From Euryarchaeota archaeon UBA58 (lineage in GTDB: Archaea > Thermoplasmatota > Poseidoniia > Poseidoniales > Thalassarchaeaceae): DNA of 64,000 nt. Positions 1-11,000 of the stretch are shown piece by piece (position 1 is the stretch's first letter; each line of letters opens with the position of its first letter). The DNA is taken from positions 43,098-107,097 of the forward strand of contig DAHR01000013.1 in assembly GCA_002498525.1 (NCBI GenBank), given 5' to 3'. The notes beneath the pieces were generated by a model. That model did not search any database. It saw only the letters and a list, made by a program, of their open reading frames with translations, and was not told the DNA's origin. Position numbers and translations under genes: made by a program.

Positions 1-921
1 CACGGCTACGGCTACCACCCTTCGATTCCCCAGTATGTCGCAGCCATGAACCAGAGCGATGCCTGGCTTGGCATGATGATGGATGCGATATTCGCTCGGA
101 CCAACTATGCCGAGGAGGACTGGATGGTGATTATCTCCTCGGACCACGCAGGGTCTGGATATGGCCACGGGTCCAACATCCCGGAGCACCGGGAGGTCCC
201 GTTGATCATTTGGGGTGCCGATTCTCCGGGCACAATATGGCCAGCCCCCGATGCGGTGGACATCGTGCCCACGGCGCTGCACCACATGGGGGTGGAAGTG
301 AGGCCCGAGTGGGGATTGGACGGACGCGCGGTCGGTTTGGAGCCAACCGGGCCGCCGGATGCCGAACTTGGTGTGAATCTGGTATTCAACGGCGATGCGG
401 AGCTAGAGCGTGGCTACTGGCCGAGCGGCCAGGACGCGTCGATCCCAGGATGGACGGACAATGGCACACTCACTACTTGGGAATACGGTGCACCGACATA
501 CATGCTGATGGATGATCCGGGGCCTTCCGATAGAGGCTTGAACTACTTCGGCGGCGGAACCTCCGCCTCCTCGATGTACCAAGACATCGACCTGAGTGCG
601 ATCCAATCCGATATCCAGAACGGGAACATCACCTATTCCCTGACGGCCTTCATTGGCGGCTACTCTACCCAGGACGACCGCATGGAGGTCCTCATCGAGT
701 TCTTCGATTCCTCGGGGAATCTCCTCCACTCAGGCGGAATAGGGCCGCTCTACGCCGATGATAGAAACAACACCACTGGAATCTTCCTTCGAGCGGATAT
801 CGGTGAAGTCCCTCAGTCCACGGCTTATGTCCGAGTCACTCTCAACGCCTACTTGTCTTACGGGATGAACGATGCCTACGCTGACGACGTCTCACTGGTG
901 CTTGAGCGCGGGACTGTCTAA
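1..921 (+). CDS. Sulfatase/alkaline-phosphatase-superfamily protein, C-terminal part (5' end outside window)
   Basis: The frame is open from base 1, so the start lies upstream. The first ~115 codons resemble the C-terminal catalytic part of alkaline-phosphatase-superfamily enzymes (sulfatases, phosphodiesterases): a metal-ligand stretch SSDHAGSGYGHGSN, then PLIIWG, then the 'DIVPTALHHMGV...DGRAV' ending typical of sulfatase folds. From about codon 120 there is a separate beta-rich domain beginning NLVFNGDAELERGYW with aromatic and Asp/Gly-rich strands, like the jelly-roll carbohydrate-binding modules often attached to secreted hydrolases. Family knowledge suggests hydrolysis of a sulfate or phosphate ester outside the cell. 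The substrate cannot be read from this fragment, and the nucleophile region is outside the window. The stop codon overlaps the first ATG of the next frame (TAATG). Confidence 0.75.
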   Translation, partial: HGYGYHPSIPQYVAAMNQSDAWLGMMMDAIFARTNYAEEDWMVIISSDHAGSGYGHGSNIPEHREVPLIIWGADSPGTIWPAPDAVDIVPTALHHMGVEVRPEWGLDGRAVGLEPTGPPDAELGVNLVFNGDAELERGYWPSGQDASIPGWTDNGTLTTWEYGAPTYMLMDDPGPSDRGLNYFGGGTSASSMYQDIDLSAIQSDIQNGNITYSLTAFIGGYSTQDDRMEVLIEFFDSSGNLLHSGGIGPLYADDRNNTTGIFLRADIGEVPQSTAYVRVTLNAYLSYGMNDAYADDVSLVLERGTV

Positions 922-1661
922 TGCAGAGTGAATCTTCTGTGGCTCAGAGAGTCCAGAAGCTCAGGGGTTTAGTTTCGATGAGAACAGTGTCCAAGAATGA
1001 TTCCATCCATCATATCGACGACCTCGCACCAATGATTCAAATCAAATTCAGCCTTGGGCATTTCATGAATCCAAAGATTCGTGCGAAAGAGGAGGAGCTT
1101 TACAATCTGGTAAAGGAAATCGAGGCATTGAGGATGGCTCATCAAGGAGAAGAAGTTCCCGATTATGAATTTACGAATCTACATGGTAACATCAAACTAT
1201 CAGAGATGTTTGGTGACAAGTCAGGACTGTTCGTGATACACAACATGGGACAAGGGTGCAGATACTGCACATTGTGGGCTGACGGTATCAATGCCTTCCT
1301 ACAACATTTAGAAACCGAATTCTCAGTGTTTCTGGTTTCAAAAGACGACCCTGCCACGCAGAGGACATTCGCCAACGAGAGGGGCTGGAGGTTCCAGTTG
1401 GCATCGCATGATGGGGAAAGTTACGCGATTGAACAGAGTGTGGAGGAGGGGGAGGACAACTACCCAGGAATCTCATACTTCGTCAAGCGGGATGAAAAGA
1501 TATTCAAGAAGAATAATGCCACTTTTGGACCTGGTGATGCCTTCTGTTCACTGTGGCACATTCTCTCTCTGAGTGGGAGGAATGAGGAGGATTGGTTTCC
1601 GCAGTTCAACTACTGGAAGCGACCAGAATCGTTGGATGATGGCGGGCGTAATGTCGAGTGA
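921..1661 (+). CDS. DUF899-like thioredoxin-fold protein
   Basis: A 246-aa frame. From about residue 49 it follows the DUF899/thioredoxin-like pattern: a basic/acidic helix (IRAKEEELYNLVKEIEALR), a beta segment with LSEMFGDKSGLFVIHNM, then GCRYCTLWADG, which matches the family's GCxxCxxWAD motif, and FSVFLVSKDDPATQRTFANERGW. The CxxC could be redox active. DUF899 proteins are of unknown function with a peroxiredoxin/thioredoxin-like fold. The start is uncertain: ATG at 921 overlaps the previous stop, but the first ~48 residues do not look like the family, and a diverged copy of the 40-bp repeat lies inside them (945-972). ATGs at 1032 or 1065 are therefore plausible. Base composition is more AT-rich than most of the window, compatible with horizontal acquisition. 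Confidence 0.6.
   Translation: MQSESSVAQRVQKLRGLVSMRTVSKNDSIHHIDDLAPMIQIKFSLGHFMNPKIRAKEEELYNLVKEIEALRMAHQGEEVPDYEFTNLHGNIKLSEMFGDKSGLFVIHNMGQGCRYCTLWADGINAFLQHLETEFSVFLVSKDDPATQRTFANERGWRFQLASHDGESYAIEQSVEEGEDNYPGISYFVKRDEKIFKKNNATFGPGDAFCSLWHILSLSGRNEEDWFPQFNYWKRPESLDDGGRNVE
945..972 (-). repeat. Diverged, inverted copy of the 40-bp flanking element
   Basis: Read on the minus strand this segment starts with CTAAACCCCTGAGCTTC (17 bases identical to the core of the elements at 1694-1733 and 13746-13785), then one mismatch, then GGACTC. The terminal arm beyond that is degraded. It lies in the 5' part of the DUF899-like frame or in its upstream region if a later start is used. Confidence 0.6.
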
Positions 1662-1693
1662 CCACTCGCATGGCGGATTAACGAGGCGTTGAC

Positions 1694-1733
1694 CCTCGTG
1701 GATCTAAACCCCTGAGCTTCCGGACTCACGAGG
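1694..1733 (+). repeat. 40-bp element, copy 1, downstream of the giant gene
   Basis: Identical base for base to 13746-13785 and in the same orientation, so the pair forms direct repeats about 12.05 kb apart that bracket the giant surface-protein gene. The element begins CCTCGTG and ends CACGAGG, a perfect 7-bp terminal inverted repeat around a 26-nt core that includes GATCTAAACCCC. It could be a hairpin terminator, a recombination site or a small mobile repeat. A partial relative (GGGTTTAGACTCACGAGGA) lies near 1971-1990. Confidence 0.85.
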
Positions 1734-1790
1734 ACATAGCCCGGCCACTGACAAACCAACCCTTCAAGGCTGGCACCTCCTGTCAGGGTC

Positions 1791-1886
1791 ATGGGAAAAC
1801 TCGAATTTATGGGAATACCCAACTGGCTGGCATTCGCAGTGATAGGCTTCGTCTTCATACTCCTGATGCGGGACGCATATTTCTGA
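1791..1886 (+). CDS. Possible 31-aa single-pass membrane peptide
   Basis: ATG at 1791 opens a 31-codon frame ending TGA at 1884-1886. It has a short polar N-terminus (MGKLEFMGIPNW), one hydrophobic segment (LAFAVIGFVFILLM) and a charged tail. No Shine-Dalgarno is seen. The hydrophobic pattern is what a small membrane protein would show, but the frame is short and sits between repeats, so it may be chance. Confidence 0.25.
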   Translation: MGKLEFMGIPNWLAFAVIGFVFILLMRDAYF

Positions 1887-2001
1887 CCTCATATCGGACC
1901 AGGCTACCCTCTGTGCCTACCCATTTTAGGGCTACGAACGAACCACTGTTCTCACCGAAAGCGAACCAGTGGGTTTAGACTCACGAGGACTCAGGTACCC
2001 C

Positions 2002-5000
2002 CTACTCCTCTTCTTCATCGTAATACCTAATCCTCGACTTTGAGTATGTGGTCGCTGCGAGTATCACAATAGCGACCACGACCAAGTCAATCATTACGTC
2101 GACTTGGGTCTGATATCGGGCCATTTTCTTGATTACGTCCGAATTGTCGCCGGCGCCATCGCCGTCCGAGTCAAGCCATTCGGAGGGGTCATTCGGGAAT
2201 GCATCGTCTTTGTCGGAGTAACCGTCGCTATCGGTATCCGAATCCATTGGGTCGGTGCCAATGTCGTACTCCCGGATGTCGCTGAGTCCGTCGTTGTCAT
2301 CATCCAAGTCGGCGTTGTCGCCCTCGCCGTCGCCATCGTTGTCATCCTGTTCGGAGGGGTCGTAGGGGAAGGCGTCATCCACGTCGAGACGCCCGTCGTT
2401 GTCATCGTCGAGATCCTCGTCGGAGTCCCTACAGCCGTCGTCGTCCCTGTCTTCGACGAGCCCACTCACCCAACCCTGAACTCCGGGGCTGCAGAAGTCG
2501 TCCTGATCGGGTTGCCCGTCGTTGTCATCGTCCTCATCTTCGTAATCGGGGATTCTGTCGCCATCGGAGTCCAGATGGCAATCCTCGGACGAGTCGGAGC
2601 CTGTGTCAAGCGTCATGAAAGTCTCCGGGCAGGCCTCCGGACTTGTGCTGGCATACCCGGATGTGTAGTGGTCCATGGGCGCGGCCGTCTGAACTGTGGA
2701 GGCCTCCTGACCCACGAAGTAACCTGGGTCCGACTCAATGCAGGACGCCTGTCCGGACGACGGCTGGTACGTCCCAAGTGAGCAGGCTGTCGGTTGGCTG
2801 CTCCCATCCTCGGATGTGAAGTATCCTGGACCGGTGTAGATGCAGGCGCTGGAATTCGATGAGCCCTGCTCGGGATTGTATGTACCCGGCGTGCACGCAG
2901 TCTGAACGATTGACGCCTCGACTAGGACATAGTGACCAGGACTGGCTCCGATGCACCCGGTCTGCCCCTCCGATGGCTGATAGGTCCCGACAGGACACGG
3001 AATCTGATACGGCATGCTTTCATTACCAGTGTAGTGCCCAGGGTCAGCCTGCATGCACGAGTCGTGGCTTGTAGAGGCGTTGTCCGGGTTGTAGGTGCCG
3101 GCCTCGCATGCAGTCTGCGATGTTGCCGCTTCGGAGTCTACGTAGTAGCCGTGATTGGCTTCTCTGCAAGAGTCTCTCCCTGTGGAGGGCTGGTATGTCC
3201 CCAAGGCGCATTCTGACTGAGTGGTTGAGTCGTTTGAATCGACATAGTGCCCAGCATCGGCCGGCATGCACGAGGTCTGGCCGGTGAGTGGGGTGTAAGT
3301 CCCTTGATAGCACCCTATCTGATAGGACATACCAGCAACAGGAGTGAAGTTGCCGGGGCTGGTCTCAATGCAGTCTTCGGAACTGATTGAACCATTGCTT
3401 GGGTTGTAGGTGCCGGCCTCACATGCGGTTTGGTTGATTGCTGACTGGAAACTGACGTAGTGGCCGGGCGCAGCCTCGTAGCAACTGGATGAGGCGTTGT
3501 ACGGCTGGTAGTGTCCAATCGCACAGGGGGTTTGCACCGTGGAAGAAGCGTTGGCAGCCACATAGTAGCCGGGACTGGAATCGATGCAGCTCGTCTGACC
3601 GGTCGACGGCTGGTAAGTCCCAGAGGAGCAAGGGGTCTGCTCCGCCATCCCGAAGCTCGCCACGTAGTAACCACCGCTTGCCAATACGCAGTCAGTTGGC
3701 GAGTATGAACCCCAATTGGGATTGTAGGTTCCCGAGGAGCACGCGGTCTGGTTCGTCGACGCTTCGGAGTTCACATAGTGGCCGGGCGAAGCCGAGTAGC
3801 AGCTGGATGATGCGTTGTTGGGCTGGTAGGTGCCTGCCGCGCAGGCGGTCTGCGAGGAGGAGGAGCTGTTCGGCACGTAGTAGCCGGGAGACGCTTCGAT
3901 GCAAGAGGTCTGGGCGCTTGACGGTTGGTAGGTACCCGCCGCGCAGGCGGTCTGCGAGGTCGCAGCTGTAGTGTTGACATAGTAGCCAGGGGATGCCGAG
4001 GTCTGATCGGTAGCGGCTGACGTCGGCACGTAATACCCCGGATCCGCATCTTCGCAGGAGGTCAGGCCCTCGTCCGGCTGGTAGGTGCCTGCCGCGCAGG
4101 CGGTCTGAGAGGTAGCGGCTGTGGTGTCGACGTAGTATCCCGGGGACGCGTCGATGCAGGAGGCCTGGCCGGTGTCCGGCTGGTAGGCCCCTGGATCACA
4201 GGCGGTCTGGTTCGTCGCAGCCATGGTGTCGACGTAGTAGCCGGCGTCCGCGTCATCGCAGGAGGTCTGGCCCTCGTCGGATTGGTAGGTCCCCAAGGAG
4301 CACGCGGTCTGGGCTGTCGCCGCCGTGGTGTTGACGTAGTAGCCAGCATCCGTGTCAAGACAGGAAGTCTGGCCCTGGTTCGGCTGGTATGCCCCCGGAG
4401 AGCACGCGGTCTGGTTAGTTGACGCTTCGGAGTTAACATAGTGGCCGGGCGAAGCCGAGTAGCAGCTGGATGATGCGTTGTTGGGCTGGTAGGTGCCTGC
4501 CGCGCAGGCGGTCTGCGAGGAGGAGGCGCTGTTCGGCACATAGTATCCAGCGGATGCGTCGATGCAGGAGGCCTGGCCATTGGATGGCTGGTAGGTCCCT
4601 GGATCGCAGGCGGTCTGGGCTGTCGCTGCCGTGGTGTTGACGTAGTAGCCGGCGTCAGCCTCGTCGCACGAGGTCTGACCCTCGTCGGATTGGTAGGTCC
4701 CCTGGGAGCACGGTGTCTGGGATGTAGAACCTGCATTCGGCACGTAGTAGCCCTCATCTGCGTTGATGCAAGCACTGGAATCCGATGACCCAGTGTTGGG
4801 ATTGTAGGTACCCGCAGGGCACGCGGTCTGCGAGGTAGCGGCTGTGGTGTCGACGTAGTAACCGGCTGAGGCGTCGATGCACGAGGACTGTGCGGTGGAC
4901 GGCTGGTAGGTGCCTGCCGCGCAGGCGGTCTGCGAGGCTGCAGCGGTGGTGCTCACGTAGTAGCCGGCGTCCGCATCATCGCAGGAGGTCTGGCCGGTCG

Positions 5001-8000
5001 ACGGCTGGTAAGTCCCGGGATCGCAGGCGATCTGGGAGGTAGCGGCTGTGGTGTCGACGTAGTATCCCGCGGAGGTGTCGATGCACGAGGACTGTGCGGT
5101 GGACGGCTGGTAGGTACCTGCCGCGCAGGCGGTCTGCGAGGTCGCAGCGGTGGTGCTCACGTAGTAGCCGGCGTCCGCATCATCGCAGGCGGTCTGGCCG
5201 GTCGACGGCTGGTACGTCCCGAGATTGCAGGCGATCTGGGAGGTAGCGGCTGTGGTGTCGACATAGTAACCGGCCAAGGCGTATGTGCAGCTCACCTGGC
5301 CGGTGGACGGCTGGTAGGTGCCTGCAGCGCAGGCAGTCTGCGATGCCGAACCGGCGCTCATCGCGTAGTAGCCCGCGTCGGCGTCTAGGCAGGCGGAGGA
5401 GTTCGTCGAGCCGGTGCTCGGGTTGTAGGTGCCGGCGGGGCACGGCGTCTGGTCGGTCTGAGGCGGTACTGGAGCGGGGAAACTGACGTTGTCCAGCCAG
5501 ACGGTGTCCATTCCGCCCCCTAGAGTGCTGTCCCTTTCGTAGACCCAAGCGAAGGAGTGTTCTCCGGCCGTGACGTAGTACGACTCCGAGGTCCAGCCGC
5601 TGATTCCGGACCAATACCCCTGTACCGAGTAGTCGACGTAGAAGATCAGGTAATCGTATCCTGACTCGGTGCTGATCTTCTGGTTCCAAGTGACGTAGCC
5701 CGAAACAGTCGTCAGGTTGATCTCCAGAACGCCCTCCTCGCTGTCGTCGGTCTGGTTGTTCATCGCCGAATAGACACCGACATGCGATTCGCTGCTCGTC
5801 ACCGACCAGTTAGCGTCGCCATTGACGTCAGTCCCCCCAGCTTGGTCGTCGTTGAGCCAAGCAAGTCCACTGAAGTTCCCTGATTCGAAACCATCGGTGT
5901 AGGTCAGGGCATCCGGGACGTAGTAGCCTGGGCTTGCGACTAGGCACGAGGACTGCCCGGTAGACGGCTGGTAGGTCCCTGCCGCGCAGGCAGTCTGCGA
6001 TGCCGAGCCGGCGCTCACCGCGTAGTAGCCCGCGTCGGCGTCTAGGCAGGCGGAGGAGTTCGTCGAGCCGGTGCTCGGGTTGTAGGTTCCAGCAGCACAG
6101 GCTGTCTGGCTTGTGGCTCCGGTCGTGTCTACGTAGTATCCCGCAGATGCATCGGTGCAACTGGACTGGCCGGTGGACGCCTGGTAGGTTCCTGCTGCGC
6201 AGGCCGTCTGGCTTGTGGCTCCGGTCGTGTCCACGTAGTATCCCGCAGATGCATCGGTGCAACTGGACTGGCCGGTGGACGCCTGGTAGGTTCCTGCCGC
6301 GCAGGCGGTCTGCGAAGTCGCTGCGGTAGTGCCGACGAAGTAGCCGGCGTCGGCATCGGTGCAGGAGGTCTGAGCCGTGAAGGGTTGGTAGGTCCCAGCG
6401 GCGCAGGCGGTCTGCAGGGGCGAAGCTGTGGTGCTGACGTAGTGTCCGGCGTCCGCGTCCAGACAGGAGGTCTGGCCGATACTCGGTTGGTAGGTCCCTG
6501 CCGCGCATGCGGTCTGGGATGCCGAGCCAGCACTGGAAGTGTAGTACCCCGCATCGGCATCGGTGCAATCACTCGAACTGGTCGAGCCTGTGTTCGGGTT
6601 GTATGTGCCAGCTAGGCAGGCGGTCTGCGAGGTCGCAGCGCTGCTGTCGACGTAGTAGCCGGCCGAGGCGTCTGTGCACGAACTCTGCCCGGTCGACGGC
6701 TGGTAGGTCCCAATTGAGCACTCTAATTGGGATGTGTGAAGCAGTGAACCCGCATTCGGGACGTAATGCCCGGCGATCGAATCGGTGCAGGTGAATCGGC
6801 CGTATGACCCAGCGGGGCAGGAAATCCAGCGTGCTGGGTTGTTCAGGTAGTCATCATTTGTGTCAACGACTCCATCGCCATCCAAATCCGTATCGAGCTG
6901 TAATATAGTTCTCCCAGCCGGCAGGTTGACTGCGACCGGTGTGTAGCTGGTGGTGGTGGAGCCGTCGCCGAGCTCGCCGTGGTTGTTGAAGCCCCAGCAG
7001 TAGGCCGAGGCGTCGTCGAGGACGGCGCAGGCATGCCACATCCCTGGGGACACAGAGGAGGCGGTCCGCCCGCTGGGCAGACTCACTGCCACCGGTGTGT
7101 AGCTGGTGGTGGTGGAGCCGTCGCCGAGCTGGCCGAGGTTGTTGTAGCCCCAGCAGTAGGCCGAGGCGTCGTCGAGGACGGCGCAGGTGCTCGTTCTTCC
7201 AGCGGACATCGAGGAGACGGTCCGCCCGCTGGGCAGACTCACTGCCACCGGCGTGTTGCTGCTCTCGGTGGTGGTGCCGTTTCCAAGCATCAGGCCGTCG
7301 CCGTTGAAGCCCCAGCAGTAGGCCGAGGCGTCGTCGAGGACGGCGCAGGTGTGGTGATACCCTAAGGACACAGAGAAGGCGGTCCGCCCGCTGGGCAGGC
7401 TGACTGCCACCGGTGTGGAGCTGGTGGTGTTGGAGCCGTCGCCGAGTTGTCCGTCGCCGTTGAAGCCCCAGCAGTACAGCGAGGCGTCGTCGAGGACGGC
7501 GCAGGTGCTCGTCCATCCAGCGGACATCGAGGAGACGGTCCGCCCGCTGGGCAGGCTGACTGGGACCGGTGTGGAGCTGGAGGTGGTGGAGCCGTCGCCG
7601 AACCGGCCGTCGGAGTTGTCGCCCCAGCAGTAGGCCGAGGCGTCGTCGAGGACGGCGCAGGTGTGGACCCCCCCTGAAGACACAGAGGAGGCGGTCCGCC
7701 CGCTGGGCAGACTCACTGCCACCGGCGTGTTGCTGTTGGTGGTGGTGCCGTCGCCGAGTTGTCCGTCGATGTTGTAGCCCCAGCAGTACAGCGAGGAGTC
7801 ATCCATAATGGCACAGGTGTGTGATAGTAGACCCGAGGACACCGAAGAAGCAGTGCGCCCAGAGGGCAGGCTGACTGCCACCGGCGTGTGGGTGTTGGTG
7901 GTGGTGCCGTCGCCGAGCTGGCCGTAGGAGTTGTCGCCCCAGCAGTACAGCGAGGAGTCATCCATAATGGCGCAGGTGTGGTGCTCCCCGCTTGAGATAA

Positions 8001-11000
8001 CAGATTTGGGTCTTTTCATGTGAGTGTCGAAGATGTTCAGGGTGCCATCGCCATCGAGGTCGCGATCGGAGACTGCGACCGAGCTACCATTTGCGAGGCT
8101 TACGTAAGTTGGAGTGGTACTGTCCGTGGTCGTCCCATCGCCCAACTGGCCGGCGCTGTTCGAGCCCCAGCACTGGACGGACATGTTGTCCATGATTGCG
8201 CACGTGTGTCCGCTTCCCGCGGCTACGGCGAGTACAGAGCGAACCGATCCTATGGCAACGCTTACCGGAGTGTTGCTGGACGAAGTGTCTCCATCGCCCA
8301 GTTGCCCATCACTGTTTTTGCCCCAGCATTTGAGCGAGGCGTCACTGAGAATAGCACAGGAGTGGTAGTATCCTGTTGCGATGGACACGGCTGTGAGTCC
8401 CGTTCCGAGGTCGACGCTGCTGGATGGGGTGCTGCTGTCGGTGTATGTGCCATCACCGAGTCCGCCGTGGCCGTTGTAGCCCCAGCACTTGACCGAACCA
8501 TCGTCGAGGATGGCGCAGGTGTGATACCTCCCTCCAGAGACTGCTACTGCGAACCTGCCTGCTCCCACATCTACGCTCACTGGACTGCTGCTGTCGGTGG
8601 TCGTGCCGTCACCGAGCTGGCCGTGAGAGTTGCTCCCCCAGCACTTGAGCGAAGCGTTGTCGAGGATTGCGCAGGTGTGAGATGACCCTGTGCCTATCGC
8701 AGCGGCAGTACGGCCGACCCCCAGGTCCACGCTGACTGTGCTGCTGCTGGTAGTCGTCCCATCTCCCAGTTGACCGGCCGAGTTGCCACCCCAACAGATG
8801 AGGGAGGCGTTGTCAAGAATCGCGCATGCATGGTCGAAACCGACTGCTATCGCAACTGCTGCTCGTCCAGCGCCGATACTAACCGTGTTGCCACTGGAGC
8901 CCCCATTGTTCTGCCCCCAGCACTTGACCGAGCCGTCATCCAAAATGGAACAGGAGGTGTAGAATCCCATGGCGGTAGCCACAGCCGTTCTGCCGGACCC
9001 CAGAATCGCTGCTGCAGGGGTGGTTCGACTAGTGCTAGTGCCGTCCCCTAGTTTCCCGACGGTGTTCGAGCCCCAGCAGTGGAGGGAGGCATTGTCGAGA
9101 ACCGCGCAGGTCGAGCTGCCCATAGCGGACAGAGTGGAGTAGGTGAACACCGAGCCTGCTTGGAACCCGGCCTCTAGTAGGTCGGAGTCGATTGAGTCGC
9201 AGATGCCGTCGAAATCCGCATCGGAAGGTACTGAGTTGGAGTCCGTCGGGTTCGTACTGCAGATGGCCTCATCGTCATCCGACCAGCCGTCGTCGTCGTC
9301 GTCGGTGTCGGCGTTGTTGCCGGTCCCGTCGCCGTCGGTGTCGGTGTCCTCGCTAGGGTCCAGAGGGAACGCGTCCTCCGAGTTGGCCACACCATCGCCA
9401 TCGGCATCCTCGTCCGCATCATTGCAGATGCCGTCGGAATCCAAGTCGCCGTCCGAGACTGCGCCGGCGTAGCAGGTCGATCTCCGAGATAGGGGGCCCT
9501 CGCCAAGACCTTGCATCACAGCGGACACCCGATAGTGACTGAGTACGCCTAAAACGGCGCTGGTGTCAGTGTAAGTCAGGGTGCTGGACGAGACAGTCGA
9601 GTGGAAGCTCTCGTTGCCGGGCGAGTCGCCCTTGTAGACCCTGTACTCAGTGACCGCAGGGCCAGAGGAGGGAGCAGTCCAGGATAGCACGAGATTGGTG
9701 CTCGTCGCTGAGATGGTCGGGCTCAGCATCCCGGGTGGCTCTGCTGCGGTGATGCCCCTGCACCTCCACCCATCGTACGGCGTGAGATCGATTGTGGTGA
9801 CTTCCGCCATGGCGACGGGGTCCCAGACGATGATACGGTTACCCCCCCATTCCGAGATGTATACCCTATCATCGAGTTGGTAAACTCCGTGGGTACTGGC
9901 GTAGCCGTCTGAATATTGCGTCGAGGTTCCCGTTTCTAAATCCAAATGTGAGAATCCTGCACTACTGACGAAGTAGCCAGCATATACCTCAGAGTCGTCG
10001 TCGTTCAATTGAATCCCTGCCCTGAGCGTGCCTACTGAGTGACTGGCGTATATCGATAGGTTCGAAGTGTAGAATTCAACAATTAATTCCTCGTCATAGC
10101 CGATGATGCCAAACGAGCCATCTGAGGAGATATCGACATCGAACGGCGAGTATGTCCCTGTTGTCATGTTCCCTAGATGAGTAAGGCTGGGTAAGGAGTA
10201 GGTTTGCAGGAGAGATTCGTCTTTATTCGTGACAAAGACAACCGTGCCAGCGGGGTTCACAGCAACAGCGTAGGTCTCCCATATATCATTGAAAACCAGT
10301 GAGATGTTTCCTGTTATGGCCTGATTGGCGATATCGATCAGATACAGTTGAGTTGAGGTGGCGACGACCAAATCGCCGTTGGAGACGGGGGCTAGGGAAC
10401 CGGGAGAAGCGCGTCCCGTCAGTTGGTACGTACTCACTGATTGCCCGGTCCAGGCGTCATAGACATTGATGATGGAATTATCCCACGATACGCCGTCATG
10501 ATAAGCCGCCCCGGCTGAAAATAAATATCTCCCATCATCCGAAATAGCTGTGTCATAATCAAAGGACCCCTGGTATTGGGCTCTGAAAAGCAAATCTCCG
10601 CTATCGCCATCCAAGGACATCACGTGGTTGCGGTACTCGGCAGCGCAGTACACTTGGACACCATGATCGCGGTGCCTGTATTCAAGGAAGGTCACCCCCC
10701 ACGAGTGGAGTGTGTTGGTTGAGCTGCTGCTACTTGAGGCATGAAGAATCCAATCTCCGAGCGAGGATTCGCCCTTTAGTTGGTACAGGGCCTCCGAGGG
10801 GGCCTCGTCGTAGCCGAAGATGGAGTCGAACCCGGATTTCCAGTAGAATTCCTCGTTGGCTACCTGAATCTCATCGAACAGCGCGATCATCTTACCACTG
10901 GGGGTCTCGAGAGTGAGGTTCAGCTTAGCCGGGACAATCGGGTGAGAGACATCGACGTGCACGTACAGATCCGACATCCGGACGTCCTCAGTGATCGTGA

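Noticed and set aside
1610..1858. A minus-strand 82-codon frame sharing the peptide SPEAQGFRSTR with a frame at 13692-13970
   Set aside because: The shared peptide is only the translation of the identical 40-bp DNA repeat. Neither frame has other support as a protein.
2104..2781. A 225-codon plus-strand frame rich in Val and Ile opposite the end of the giant gene
   Set aside because: It mirrors the Asp-rich thrombospondin-3 repeats on the other strand (GTC/ATC codons are the complement of GAC/GAT), so it is a shadow.
2600..6830. Regular ~102-bp spaced repeats that could be taken for a CRISPR array
   Set aside because: There is no constant short repeat with variable spacers. The period equals 34 codons and every unit stays in frame with a Cys-rich protein.
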